Shown one piece after another: positions 35,290-47,924 of a stretch of DNA of 64,000 nucleotides; positions within the stretch are counted from its first letter, which is position 1; each line of letters starts with the position of its first letter. The stretch covers positions 10,093,401-10,157,400 of the forward strand of contig NC_080716.1 in NCBI RefSeq assembly GCF_019097595.1, read 5' to 3'. Source of the stretch: Hemibagrus wyckioides. Lineage: Eukaryota > Chordata > Actinopteri > Siluriformes > Bagridae. Below the pieces are notes generated by a model, which saw only the letters and a program-made list of their open reading frames with translations, did not search any database and was not told the DNA's origin. The position numbers and the translations under genes are program-made.

Positions 35290-35570
35290 TATAATCCCAC
35301 TATTCGATGTCACCCAGAAGAGAGCAGGTTCCCTTTCAAATCTACTGATTCCAACTCATGTCATCTAAGGAAGTTTTTCCTTGCCACAGTTGCCTTTGGT
35401 TTATTATTATATCTCAATATATATCTACTTCCAAATTTCTGTAAATCTGCTTTAGGATTATGTCTGTTGTTAAAAGAGAAATTGATCTGAACTCTATATT
35501 ATGGGAAGCTATTTGGAATTTGGTTTTAATGTTTGTCACAAGTCAGACCTATATAATAAAGATTTTAGAT
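35290..35570 (+). repeat. L2-like LINE 3'-end fragment (plus strand)
   Basis: Reverse-complement counterpart of the 3'-UTR block at 11806-12060, 39665-39900 and 43462-43850. It includes CATGTCATCTAAGGAAGTTT, TTGCCACAGTTGCCT, TCTGTAAATCTGCTTTAGGA and TGTCTGTTGTTAAAA, ending in ATAATAAAGATTTTAG. No coding part is attached. Confidence 0.75.
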
Positions 35571-36611
35571 TAGCTGCTTTGGTCTTTTTCTGTGATTCAA
35601 AACAGAGCAGTTCTTGCTGTGATCTGTGATCCTTTTTAACAGGTAACCTCACAACAAGACTGAAAAACTACTTTTGATAATACATTGTAAGAGCATTTGG
35701 ATTTGTGGGCATGCTGAAACTACTAAACCTGAGCAATGCAAATGGTCTTGCAGTAGGAGTTATGAGGAGCACTTTTCAAACTCAGAATTAAGTGGTGGCA
35801 GGGAGCTTAAAATCCCATTTAGCTGTGAACTGTGGACTGACCTATACATCACAATTTATGTACTTGATGCTACACAGTTTCTATTAAACTTTTTAGTTAT
35901 TTCACTTTCAGCAGTACCCACAGGATATCAAGGCCAAACTTCATGCACAGTTTTCACTTGAATATCTGAATAATAAATACGTCTCACAAGGTTTATCGTT
36001 ATGATCCAGTAAAGAAGAAAAAACACAGAATTCTGATGTATTGCATCAAACCAACATTTCACTTTGCCAGGATCAGCGCATGAAAACATAATATTGCCCT
36101 TAAATGGAAATTATATTGTTTATACCTCCTAAGGCAGAATGTCTGGATAATATTTATATTTTTACATACATTCATTTAAAATTCATGTGTAAATCTTTGT
36201 AAAAACCTAGCTAAAGCTCAATAATATACACAGGCTAAAAAGAGTACAAAATAGTGTGAGTGTACAAAATAGTATGGTATTAGTGTATGACATCCCATAT
36301 GAATGTTAACACATAAAATCAGCAAAGCTATCAATAGAAGAGTCGAGAACAGGCAAAGGCATGAAGCTGTGGAATGTCATTAAGACACTTTGACACGAAG
36401 CTCTGATACCATGGAAACAAATCCACAAAAAGCTAGCAAATGCCATGGAAATAAATTCATATGCAGTCAGGTGAAGAAACAGAGCTGATTCTTGAGTTGG
36501 GGGGTTTCTCAGGGGTTTGAGTGCAAAATTCTCTGAAGACGGTTTATACACACCCCAGGGCTAAAGAAAGTAAATTTAACACAGATCAATAGCTAATAAG
36601 TTCACTGCAAT
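35571..36611. other. Non-coding stretch
   Basis: Nothing recognised. It lies between the separated halves of the second A-B repeat and may be part of inserted DNA. Confidence 0.4.
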
Positions 36612-36990
36612 TTGACCAGACCTCAAATGTAGGTCTTCTTTTATTCCTTTTATTTAAACACATGGCATTAATTATCTTCTAATGAATGGGCTGTTTTGCT
36701 CGTTTGATATTCTATATAATCTATATCTCTGTAGAGGTTTTGCAAAAGCTAAGTGATTATGTCCATCGGATGTTTTTTTTGTTTTTTTTTCCAAGATTCA
36801 TATACAGCTATAAAGTATGCAATCAATAATTATACTTTTAGGAATTTTGGTGATTTCTTTTATTTATTCAGTCTTGCAAGTTGGATTCCACATGTATAAT
36901 TATGAAGCTATTATATAACAGAAACTTATTGTTTTGGAAAATGCACAATTCAGTCTTAACTAATTGGAACTGTGGAGATATTTTTGTACT
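36612..36990 (+). repeat. Dispersed repeat module B, copy 2
   Basis: Diverged duplicate of 34170-34640. Just before it a short CCAGACCTCAAA, also found at about 34176-34187, shows that the junction side of module B is included. Confidence 0.75.
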
Positions 36991-37429
36991 TAGTTATTTC
37001 CAAAACAAATGCCATGCCAGTATGTTGGACATTTGAACTTGCGTAGCAGTAAATGGCAGATATCAGTGCTTTGTGAAGCCGTCACGCATGATAAATTACT
37101 CCAGTGGTGAAACCAATATAAGCAGATTCAATTTGCAAATGCCAAATAAGTTCTAATTGCATTGCCACTTTGTTGTGACCCAGGCTAAACTCGTGATCTC
37201 CTCAAAATGAAATTTATTAATGAGTGCTCTAGGTGCCATAAGGCCATAGGAAAACAACATTGATTAACCCAGCAACTGCACTCGAAAAAAAAAAAATGCT
37301 CATCTGGCGTGATCATATGCACAACAGCATCTGGTCATGCTGTGCCAAAAGACTCCTCCCCCTTGTTCTATGAACACGATGTGAAGCAAACATGGTGGTG
37401 GGTCCATGTTGATATGAATGTATTACCTA
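36991..37429. other. Non-coding stretch
   Basis: Nothing recognised. Confidence 0.4.
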
Positions 37430-38002
37430 ATATTTGACCACATTCCAAAGGTGCTCTTTTGCATTCTGATCTGGTGACAGGGGAGGCCACTAAATTACTG
37501 ATCTGATACTGATTACAAATCTGATATAACTTGGTGACATCATTCTGGAAAAGGTAGGTAAATTGTGGCTATAAGACACAGAAAACTTTGGGTTTCACCA
37601 GACCAGGTGATGTTCCTGTCCATTTTCATAGCTCGTGTGCCCACTGTGGCCTCAAACTCCTGAGTGGAACCTGATGTGGTCTTCCACTGTTATATCCAGC
37701 TGTCTGCCTCAAGAGTCTGGGCATTCTGAGATCTTTTCTGCTCACTGTGGTTGTAAAGAGTTACCACAACCTTCCTGTCAGCTCAAAACAGTAAGACTAT
37801 TCCTTTCCGAACATCTCTCACAAAACAACAAAAATCAACAAAAGCGTTTTCTCCTACAGAACTGCAACTCACCGGATGCTTTGTGGGGTTTGTTATTGTT
37901 TGTTTATTTGCTTTTTGCATCATTGTGTGTAAACTGGAGAGAGTGATTTGTGTGAAAATCCCATGACATCAGCAGTTTCTGAAATTCCTTGAGTGCTGAT
38001 AT
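37430..38002 (-). mobile_element. Tc1 family B remnant, copy 4, with transposase pieces
   Basis: On the minus strand, 37437-37490 covers the third catalytic region (CATTCCAAAGGTGCTCTTTT then GATCTGGTGAC, the reverse complement of the [11 protein letters not shown] block). A jump follows to 37610-37990, the N-terminal half (GTGCCCACTGTGGCCTCAAA, GGAACCTGATGTGGTCTTCC, ATCCCATGACATCAGCAGTT). The middle is replaced by short unrelated sequence, and frames are broken. It belongs to the same family as the copies at 5067 and 23410. Confidence 0.78.
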
Positions 38003-38803
38003 TTAGAATAATAGCATTAAATTTCACAGTTTCATCACTCTGCTTGTCTGTGTTCACTACATAAAATATCAGTTTTAGCAACAGTGTGTTACACCGAAAC
38101 CACTGCTACACTTACTGTAGGCTGCCAGGCAGTAGGTGCGTTTTATCCATGTGGCATTTATGGGAACTACTTTCATTGTCGGAGCAAAAAGAAACAAAAC
38201 ACTTGGCCACGTTGTGTTTGAAATGTCAGTTACTCTATATTAATATCTTGTTTACAGAACTGTTGTATAAAAGCAATATCATGCTGGCAATCATGCGGGT
38301 GTACTGAATATCAGCAGGCTATAATTACCAGCAGCACTCATGCCTACAGCCAAATCATATCTGTGATGATATTCACTACAACAGCACTCATGTGATATTG
38401 CTTAATTTTGTTCACATAGTACATACATTTGTGAAATTATTAGTAGCTGTTGGTGTGAAGGATTATGCAGATCAAACCATTTAGAGCCAGGAGCCCCTTT
38501 CAGAAAATTGCATAGACCCCCTCAGTACAGATTTTATGAGTATGGTCCAACATTTCAAATATTAAGCTCATTATCCAAATGTATAAAGTCATTTTTATTT
38601 TGTATTCCTCAAGGTTATTGAAGTTTGGGTTAAACCCTTTCAGCTGAGGAAGCTATTAAGGTTGGGTTAACCCATTTAAATTCAAGTGACTAATCAAATT
38701 GGCTAATAGCTAAAGGAACTCAATAATAAAAAAGTATAATAACTTTGGTAATGGTGCATTATTTCCATCACTGTAACATTATTTAAAGTTAACATTTACA
38801 TCT
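38003..38803. other. Non-coding stretch
   Basis: Nothing recognised. Confidence 0.45.
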
Positions 38804-38951
38804 ATGGCATTTGGCAGACACCTTTATCCAAAGATTTACATTTATCTCATTTTTCATTTACAAATGATCAGGTGAGGGTTAAGGGCCTTGCTCATGACCC
38901 TGGGATAAATACTCACAAACTTTCAAGCAACATCTTAACCACTGACCTAAA
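38804..38951 (-). mobile_element. tRNA-derived SINE, minus strand
   Basis: The tail side, GGCATTTGGCAGACACCTTT, is followed by GATCAGGTGAGGGTTAAGGG CCTTGCTC and, at the far end, ATCTTAACCACTGACC, the reverse complement of a tRNA-like A box. The B box is worn. It is a different SINE family from 30848/32186 by its tail, and the same type as 42982-43118. Confidence 0.7.
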
Positions 38952-39506
38952 ACTTACCTTAATCCTAAATGGCTCTGGGATCGCTGGCCCCACTTTGAGA
39001 TCTATCGATCTAGATAAAGCAGTCCAGCATAGACCCACAGATGTGGCAGAGATCCCAAATATGTGTTTGTTTATAATGCAGTCAGACATTATTAGTAGGC
39101 TATGTAGTGATCCAGAGCAATCAGGTCCATTGCTAAATAGAGAACATCGTGCTTGTCATATTTTTGGGGGGTATTAAATATAGCTATATGTATTAAACTA
39201 TTAAATATAGTTATATACTGTTTTAGTCGCTGGTACTAATAGGACCATTAACTATAAATATAGGAATTTCCAGGAAATGCTAATGGGAAAGTGGGGAGGG
39301 GTGAAATTGCAGTGCACAGCAATTCCGTCCATAGGCTTGTTTACCATTGATTGACCTTTTGCACGATTTCTCTTTAATGCCTTGCGGTCACTACATTAAT
39401 CTTTTTTAGCATGACTATTGCCATTAAAAATACAAATGTGTACAGGTCACTATTTGTGGCACTCTAACTAAAATATTGGTTTACAATTTTGTGGCAGAGG
39501 ATAAAG

Positions 39507-39591
<85 letters not shown>

Positions 39592-39664
39592 CTTTAAGTT
39601 CTGCCATTAGGCTGGTTATTTCTACCACTAAAACCTATAAAATCTTGAGAGATATTTATTTATA
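38952..39664. other. Non-coding stretch with AT array
   Basis: Nothing else recognised besides the microsatellite at 39509-39588. Confidence 0.45.
39509..39588. repeat. (AT)40 microsatellite
   Basis: 80 uninterrupted bases of AT. Confidence 0.97.
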
Positions 39665-40930
39665 TATTCAGTTCAGTTTAATATTATTAGTTTAGACCAT
39701 TTAACATTGGACATTATCAAAAGCAGCTTTACAGGAATGTAAAAATTCAGAATGAAAATGATAAAGTTTAAAATTTAAATTGTAATGTATCCCTAATAAC
39801 CAAGCCAGAGGCAACAGTGGTAATGTAAAACCCCCACTGAGACAATATGAGGAAGAAACCTTGAGAGGAACCAGACCCAAATGAATGTCAACATACTATG
39901 TGTCAATATGTCAGTTCTTTAGTGAGAAGCAGATCTGATATGTCAGCAGTACAGTTCAAACCCAACACCTTTTCACATTTGCAGCTCTTTGAGCCATATT
40001 TACCACCTACACCGATGGTTATGAACATTTTACGCCAGGATATTACACCTTGCTTTGCACATGCAATTTGATCATAAAAATAGCACCCTGTGAGTTCAAA
40101 TCCCAGGTTTGTGAGTGTGACTTTTTAAACTACGAACAAGATCCTTTAGCTCTCAGCACTTTAGCTAGATGTTTGCGTTGTGTACCTAAATCATGTTAAT
40201 TAGGTGTTTGCAAAATGGAGAAAAATTAATGAAGTTGATAACAAGGTTACAGATTTGGATGTTTTAATTAATGTTTCCAAAATTTCAGCACATTTACATT
40301 AAATTCATGTGGCAGATGCCATCTAGTGTAATGTTGAAGCTGTACATTGTGTAAATTGTGTGTCTTGTTTAAAAGTCATTGTTTAAAGGTATTCGGTGAC
40401 ACCTGCTCAGACATATACAGAACACCCAGGTGGAGAAATGTCTTGATGCAATTCTTGTGTCCTGAGAGATAGCATGTCAGGTCTGCCATAATGCAGACTG
40501 GGGTTTGATAAGTGTCTTTAAATAGGTGTGGGAAGGTCTGTTTTTAGCATTTTAAAGCTGATGTAGACAGCTACAGAGAAGCAATGAAGGAAGGAACACA
40601 GGAATGAGATGAAGTGGGATAACTTGGGGAGACTGAAATCAAGGCCTGCAGCTGCATTTTGGATCAGTTGCATCATTCTGATGGTGATTGGAAAACATGG
40701 CAGGAGCTAGTTGCAGTAGTCCAATCTTGAGATTAAATGGACTGAACAAGCCATTCATTCCCATTGCAAAAAATATCTAGATTGTCCTATAAAGGTTGTA
40801 TAGGAGAAATATACATGACAGGTTAGCAGCATGTAGCTGATAGTCCAGAACTACAGCAGGATTTTGTGCATCTTCAGGGATAATTTGATCGGATTTGGGT
40901 TCAGGTGATGAGCTCCGATCTTTTGTATGA
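39665..40930 (-). mobile_element. L2-like LINE, 5'-truncated copy 2
   Basis: The minus-strand 3' end is at the left (ATTCAGTTCAGTTTAATATT, then the shared 3'-UTR with GAGGAAGAAACCTTGAGAGG at 39850-39869). Coding remnants lie at about 40430-40925: on the minus strand a LDYCN/ALLPC-type segment, IQNAAA and a worn HxLPV region, which are landmarks of the C-terminal domain of L2/Rex-like LINE proteins. The reverse-transcriptase core is absent. It ends just before the GATA array at 40944. Confidence 0.72.
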
Positions 40931-40943
40931 GCTAATTTACAGA

Positions 40944-41063
<120 letters not shown>

Positions 41064-41073
41064 GTGACATATA

Positions 41074-41543
41074 AACACTACATGGCTAAAGGTTTGTGGA
41101 AAACTGACCAGTCAAGCCCTTATGTGTTTGTAAAACATCCCTTTCCAGATTTAGTTCCTGTATGCTGTTATAATAAGCTCCAGTCTTATGGGAATGCTGT
41201 CCACTTAATTTTGGAATTTGTGATAATTCAGTCACAAGAGCATTAGTGAAGTCAGGGGTCTGGGGTTCAGTCAGTGTTTTAATTAATCCCAAAGGTGATC
41301 ACGTGAAGGTCATTCAAGCGGCCTCTCCACACCAACATTGACAAACCATGTCTTTATACACCTGGCTTTGTCAACCAGGGCATTGTCATGCTGAAACCAT
41401 TTCTAGTGAAAGGAAATAGTAATGCTACAGCACACAAAGACGAGTCTATACAACTGTGTGCTTCGGCCCATGTGGCAACAATTTGGGGAAGAAACACATA
41501 TGGGTGAATGTTCAGATGTCAATGTGCTTTTAGCCTTATATTG
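41074..41543 (-). mobile_element. Short non-autonomous Tc1-like element family D, copy 2
   Basis: The ends are worn forms of the family D repeats (AACACTACATGGCTAAAGGT at the left, CTTTTAGCCTTATATTGTA at the right). Internal blocks match 31483-31961 in order, including TAATCCCAAAGGTG, ACAAACCATGTCTTTAT and TGGCAACAATTTGGGGAAG, with an extra block at about 41370-41410 that copy 1 lacks (GGCATTGTCATGCTGAAACC, the reverse complement of the second catalytic aspartate region). It is older than copy 1 by its wear. Confidence 0.82.
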
Positions 41544-41736
41544 TATTTTAAAAGCCATGAACTTAAAATGATGATTATGGCTTCTCATCTGGTTCTATTA
41601 AAAATAAAATTTGTTTTTTTTTAATTGCTGTTTAACATATTATATTACATTATACCTAATTACATATACCTTAAACCACAATGTAAAATGAAAGAAATAA
41701 TATGAACCCTCTTGTCCTATCATTGGTTCATAAACC

Positions 41737-41811
<75 letters not shown>

Positions 41812-42981
41812 GGTATTTGGCTGTCTCTAATTAACCAATAAACTATACTTTTGCCAGTGTGCATGTACAGTGATACATGTTTGTGGCAAAATAAATGTAA
41901 AAACCAAAATAAATAAATAAATAATGATTGCTAATCTCAGTATTACTGTGTATATGCTTGAGTAAGAAAAAAAAAATATATAAATCAATTTGTAAAGACT
42001 GCTAGAATACATGACTACTTGCACAGCTTGTGTATCACTGGTGCTCTCTATGTATACATATGAATGACATATGAATACTGGTGAGTTATTAAACCAAAAC
42101 ATAATGTCGAACATTGAAGGAACAACTGCTTGATATAATTTATCTACAGTCATGATTCCATGTAAAATTATGCATTTTTTAAGAAAAATATTTTCCAACA
42201 CATTCAGACTTGATTGGTCGAGATGCCTTTGCACCTTATGTTCAACAAATAGTGCCAGATTATTTATGTCAGATTCGCCAAGTGAGAACTCCCTCTGTAT
42301 ATCTGAGAAGACTTGAAGCCAAAGCACACCCTCACTGTCTCACTTGAAAATGAAGAGGCTGAGCTGGAGCTGCAAATAACGTTGTATTACTCTTTGCATT
42401 CCAAGTTTCACTGTATTGGCTGTCCATTAATGAACTGCACATGAGGGACCGTTTGAATAAAAAGCTGAATGGTGATGTTCTTTCTGTAAAGTAGTAGCTT
42501 AGGCTCTTTTGAGTAGGTATGCTATATGCCTACTAATTGCTACCAGACCTAAAATAAGAATGACGGTGTACACTGTTGACTTATGATATAATTAGCACTG
42601 CATATTAGATAATACCAGTTATGTGAGTGAGTAAACCATGTAATTCTTTCTGCCACCCTCCAGGGTCATAAATTCCCCATCCGTGTCCACTCGGTTCATT
42701 CCATGAGATTTTTTTAATGTTATGACGTACTTTTGTTTTGGTTTTGGTTGCCTACACCCTTGTCATGACACTAGTTTATTACCCTGTGCTTACCTGTTTT
42801 ATGTCTCAACATCTTTAGTTCTGTTGTTTCTCTTTTCCCCTAGCACACACTAATTATTTCTGCATCATTAAGTATTAAGCTTTATGTAAAAAAAATATTT
42901 AAATAGATAACCTTTTGCATACTTATACACGTGTGATGTCACCTGTTTGTGTTCTGACCTCTTTAAACTTACGTCCCTGGC
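41544..42981. other. Non-coding AT-rich stretch
   Basis: A TTTA array lies at 41737-41811. A minus-strand frame of 166 codons (41827-42327) begins at GTG, overlaps AT-rich low-complexity DNA in its second half and matches nothing that I recognise. It is not annotated as a gene. Confidence 0.45.
41737..41811. repeat. (TTTA)n microsatellite
   Basis: About 18 TTTA units. A short AAAT run lies at 41911-41924 as well. Confidence 0.95.
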
Positions 42982-43118
42982 CCTTATCAAGTGATACATT
43001 TTATCACAAGCAAGTGAGAGTTAAGGGCTCTGCTCAGGGGTAGCGGATTTGGTGGACCTGGGATTCAAACTCGCAACCTTCCGATCAGTAGGCCAATGGA
43101 CTTTTCAGATCCGCCCCA
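42982..43118 (-). mobile_element. tRNA-derived SINE, minus strand
   Basis: GTGAGAGTTAAGGGCTCTGC, then GGGATTCAAACTCGCAACCT (reverse complement of a B box, 43060-43079) and TCCGATCAGTAGGCCAATGG leading towards a worn A box. Similar to 38804-38951. Confidence 0.72.
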
Positions 43119-43461
43119 ACAAACTTCCACAAAATTTACACACTTGTGTCCTGTCTTAAATCACCACAAGTTACAACAAACTAATCAGAGAACATCTTAA
43201 AAGCTTTACAGTTTGAGATTTCCATCTGAAAATGTGCACAAATTTGGTATTGATTGATGCTTTGGGATCTAAAAGAACAGCTTATAATAATAAAAATGAA
43301 GCAGACATACGCTATAAGCGCTCTATTTTTATATAATTACTGATATACTCAATATTAAGCTTTCGGTCTTGTGTATATAAACACACTGGTAAGATGCAGT
43401 GCAGCTGAGCTACATTTTTGTTTGTGTTATGTGACAGCAGGGTGCCACTGATTTTGCTCAA
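43119..43461. other. Non-coding stretch
   Basis: Nothing recognised. Confidence 0.4.
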
Positions 43462-44475
43462 TATTAAACAATTGTTCAATTCAACTCAATTTTACTTGCA
43501 TAGTGCTTTTAACAACAGACATTGTCTAAAAGCAGCTTTACAGAACATAAGAAACAAAAACCATCCTAGATGTTAGACAAAATCATCCCTAGTGAGTAAG
43601 CCTGAGGTGACTGTGGCAAGGAAAAACTCCCTTAGATGGTAAGAGGAAGAAACCTTGAGAGGAACCAGACTGAAAAGGGAACCTCATCCTCATGTGGGTG
43701 ACAGCGGAGAGTGTGATTATAAATTATTCTAAACACTGAAGAGTGTGATTATGAACAATGTCCTTTCTACAGTCATATACAGTCAGTTGTGTGATGCAGA
43801 TACAGCATATGTAGAATGTTAGTGTGTGTATTAATTAGGAGGTTGTTGCCGTCCTCAAAAATTATTATTAACATAATATTCAGTTAATTTTTTTATTCAA
43901 AGAGAATGTTATGTATGATACCGCATGCATGCCTAATTATTTAGTGCACAGGTCCTTATGATAGATTTAGCTGAAATAAATATGAATTCTTGCATTTCAG
44001 TGTGGCACAAGCCTATTATGCCGGCACATGTTGCTAATTTTGTTCGACATAAAAAATTTTGTTCTTGCTCACGTTCTGTTGCTACTTTCGTGATGAGAAT
44101 AAATGTGACATGGTGTGTGGCTTTCGAAATCCTCCGGTGTGGTGGTATTATCATAATCCACTTTAGCTGAAAATTGTTCTGGTGTTGGATCCTTGTGTTT
44201 CCAATGGCGACAGTGCTATCGAAAATACAAAAGGAAGTTGCATGTGTATGTAAGAAAAATGTTTACATTTTAATGAAAGTTAGAGAGAAGAGATGGATGG
44301 TTGACTAAGGCACCACCAAGGTTTTGTGTATTGTCAGATGATAGCATTCTCCAGGGAGATGGCATGCATCTTCACGGATATGTAGCAGTTCAGTTTTGAT
44401 GGGATTCAGTTTCAGGTGATGAATTGGAATCCACTATGAGACGTCTGCCAGACATCCACACAAAAAGACGAGTGT
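43462..44475 (-). mobile_element. L2-like LINE, 5'-truncated copy 3
   Basis: The 3' tail TTCAATTCAACTCAATTTTA begins near 43475, and the well-preserved 3'-UTR continues (GAGGAAGAAACCTTGAGAGG at 43644-43663) to about 43860. 44290-44475 carries a reverse-transcriptase remnant on the minus strand (TTTTGATGGGATTCAGTTTC is the complement of a QLKLNPIK-type segment found at 12815-12840 as well). 43870-44285 is not recognisable and may be inserted or simply worn. Same orientation as the copies at 11806 and 39665. Confidence 0.68.
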
Positions 44476-45133
44476 CTGAGAGAGGAAAAGGTGAGAAGAA
44501 AAGCTTAATTACAAACAGATAGAAATCAGTAGTGGTAACATTTAGTGGTACCTAAATGTTTTTTAGGTATTGAGTGATTGTAGGAAATGAGGGGAGTTTT
44601 TGGGTTGTGGCTTTTTTATATATATATCAAATAAAATGAAATTGACTGATGCATATAAAAAGACACCTCCAGACAGGTGATTTTATGCCTTGCACCAAAT
44701 TCATAGAGATCTTTTTACTTTCTATACATCAAATATTATTATTAAATTCGTAATATATGTCGAATTAATGATTGCATGACATGCAATACAAACCTGATCT
44801 AGAAGTCACACAGATTTGACAGCATGAAGCACCAGCAAGCTTCTGTTAAATCCACTTTTTGTAATCTATCTGTAGCACAAAGCATGCCTCGTTTATTTCA
44901 AGGAAACATATGCACAGCAGTGACACCATAATATGGGGAAAGGGTAAAGGGGGCAGTTGAATCAAACAGAGAACAAAGTGTTTGCTACTTACTCTGGTTA
45001 CACACGATGTAATGAGTGCCATCGCTATTCTTTAACGAAAATAAAATTTTACACGACCATACACAGTAGGACATGTGGTGAAAATCTGTTAAGGGAAAGT
45101 GTGAGAAAAACCAAAACAAAGAAAGCATAACAT

Positions 45134-45135
<2 letters not shown>
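44476..45135. other. Non-coding stretch
   Basis: Nothing recognised. Confidence 0.45.
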
Positions 45136-45173
<38 letters not shown>

Positions 45174-45176
45174 GTA

Positions 45177-45239
<63 letters not shown>

Positions 45240-45267
45240 ATCATTATTATTAATATTTTATTTTTTA

Positions 45268-45309
<42 letters not shown>
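45136..45309. repeat. Head-to-head (TAA)n / (TTA)n array
   Basis: A TAA array (45136-45173) runs into a TTA array (45178-45237) with only four bases between them, followed by an interrupted second TTA array to 45309. The first two arms are reverse complements, so this is a long perfect hairpin or cruciform. Confidence 0.95.
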
Positions 45310-47810
45310 GTGTGTGCTTTGAATGAATTTTCTGCTTCACAAGTATAAAAAAAATCTAATACAGAGTTTAAAACTGGCCATTTTTCTCTTTAGTGCTTTC
45401 AAAAAAGTAGCTCTTGACCTTTTGCTTGTTTAGCTTAATGGATCACTTAAATCATCCAACCCTCCAATGTAAGAGTCCAAGATGGAATATTACAAAACAG
45501 AATGCACAGTCATCCATGACGTCAGTGTAGATTTAGGGTTCAGTTGTCATCATGGTGCCTCAGGTGTGCCATGTCTTAAGTCTTAATGTCATCATTAATG
45601 TTTTATGTGTCTACAGTCTAGGCCCAAATCTTTTTTTCTTTTTTTTCTGTATAGTTATATCACTCTACCATGGAGCTTCAGCTATTCTATTCTCATCATG
45701 TTTTTAAAAAGAAAAAGGCTGCCGAAATGCGTCAGTATGCACTGAATGATCAGCCTTGACCAGGAACAAACATCATTCTGGCAATTTTATTCCAGTGCCA
45801 TACACGGAGAATCATTGTCCTTTGAATAGTGTCTAAGTGTCAATACATTCAAAAGAAGGTGGAATTCAATTAGTGAAAGTCATCTCTCATCCTCGGCTGG
45901 AAGGAACGCGGTTGTTAGGCAACAGCAAGGCCACACCATTCTTTTCTGACAGTACAGTTAGATTCAACAGATTCAGCAGGAGAAGAAGAAAAAAAAAATG
46001 TCCCTGCAGTGTGGAGGGAAAGAATGCTTCGTTAAGAATGAACGAAAAACCTTGATGTATCACAAAACTTTCTTAAATAACATCGTGCTTCATTTACCTG
46101 ACAGTACAGTTATATGAGGTATTACGCCTGACAGTCAGTCAGGAAATATTTGCCCCTGGACTCTAGTATACTGAAGTTGGACAGGAATGACATCAATCAA
46201 ACAGAAATACAGATGGAATATAAGCCGCTATGAATGTTTAGCACTATTTATCAACACCACAGCAATGTATAGCACTGACAATTCAGTACATTTACATTAA
46301 ATGCACATTAAAAGAGATTAGAAATGTAAATCAATAACGTTTCTCCTTCAATGCACACCTATATCACCATATACTGGTCTACAATATTCAAGCATGGAAT
46401 AAGTACGATCCACACAACTAGAATTCGAGTTAGAGCCAAGGTTTCCACAGCACAGTGAATAAAATGTAAGTGCATACATAAATCAAAACAGATCACTTCC
46501 TAAATCACCTTGTGCTAAATTTGTTTCTTCACTACTGTGGAATATACATAAGGACTGAGTGTATGCTAGGCACGCCTTCAACTAATCTTTTTTACGTTTA
46601 AAGGGCAGAGGGATTTAGCTTTAATTTTCTGCCGTTCTCCAGCAGTGATCTGAATATTGATGATGACCGGCCCCAGATGTATAAGCACAAGCAACAATTC
46701 CCACTTACCAAGCTGCGAAACCAATAGTAAGCGATGAAGTACTCATACCTTATTAATTACGTTAACACAGCAGGCGGTTTGTTAGTTACAACAGATATCT
46801 TTTACAGATAGCTCATGAGAGAATAAGATGAAATCCACTGGATTATAATTTCTTGTTCAATACGATAGATCCTAAACTCACTAACATCAACAACAATCAC
46901 ATCAACAAGAACATTCTTTTAAAATCCATGTGTATAATAACCCCTGTTCAATGGATTATTTCCTTGTAAAATAATTAAATATTTTAGCTTAATGGTCTTT
47001 TAATGTTAATTTTTTAATGTTTATTAATAAGTGGATTGGTTGCATGAAGAAAAGTTAAGTAATCCTTCACTTTCATCAGGCATATGACTGGAGGAGGAAT
47101 GCATAAACAGACCATTCCCTAATCAACCCCGACTGTTGTTTCACCCCCACTTTTATTCTCTCTTCCTACTCATAATCACTCTTCTGTATATCTCATCATT
47201 TCTGAAAGCCAGGGCAGTCTGTTATGATGCTGAAATGTTTGAGTCAGTAACGCGAGTCATTGATCAGTTAAATGATTCATGCAGATTTGTTCACTAATCC
47301 AATTGAGTTGCATTGTTTAACCAAACTGTATTCTGATCACGCAGCTGTCAATGGCAAAATATCAACAAACATGAGCGGTCTCATCTAATTAATAATTGCT
47401 ATTTTATAAGATGATTGGGTAACACTTGGCAATACTGTACAGTAACAAAGCAGGATATAATGAGTGGTTCTTTATACGTAGTTGATTAACACATATCTTA
47501 TTCCTGTTAACTACTCAGAAATAGTTGATTACACATTAATATTGTCCGTAGGAGTTCACAATTCCTGAGAATTCAACAGAAAGTATGTAGTGTTACATTT
47601 GTTCTCCAGAACTACTAGCTAACCATGGCTTTTATAATAACTACTGAGTAATCACTGAACACACCAGCATTTATTCTTAAAATATTAACTGGGCTAAAGG
47701 ATTACTGTAGATACTTGAAGAGAAATGAATATAAAACACTAAACTAAATGACCTTTTTATTATTTTCTTTTTTAAAAAAGTGTCTGGCATAATACCAACA
47801 ATTGTTAATC
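45310..47810. other. Unique non-coding DNA
   Basis: No repeat or exon recognised. GTTGTTAGGCAAC at 45911-45923 fits the RFX X-box pattern (two half sites with one-base spacer), in a non-repeat context. 46560-46740 has the mixed, TAAT-containing texture of a possible conserved element. Neither can be tested here. Confidence 0.4.
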
Positions 47811-47852
<42 letters not shown>

Positions 47853-47853
47853 G

Positions 47854-47923
<70 letters not shown>
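47811..47923. repeat. (TTA)n microsatellite
   Basis: About 37 units with one GTC interruption at 47852-47855. Confidence 0.96.

Positions 47924-47924
<1 letters not shown>

Noticed and set aside
41827..42327. 166-codon minus-strand open frame
   Set aside because: It starts at GTG. Its second half is a translation of very AT-rich DNA giving hydrophobic runs, and no motif or splice context is convincing. Probably chance.
45089..45340. Frame of Asn and Ile runs
   Set aside because: Translation of the TAA/TTA arrays.
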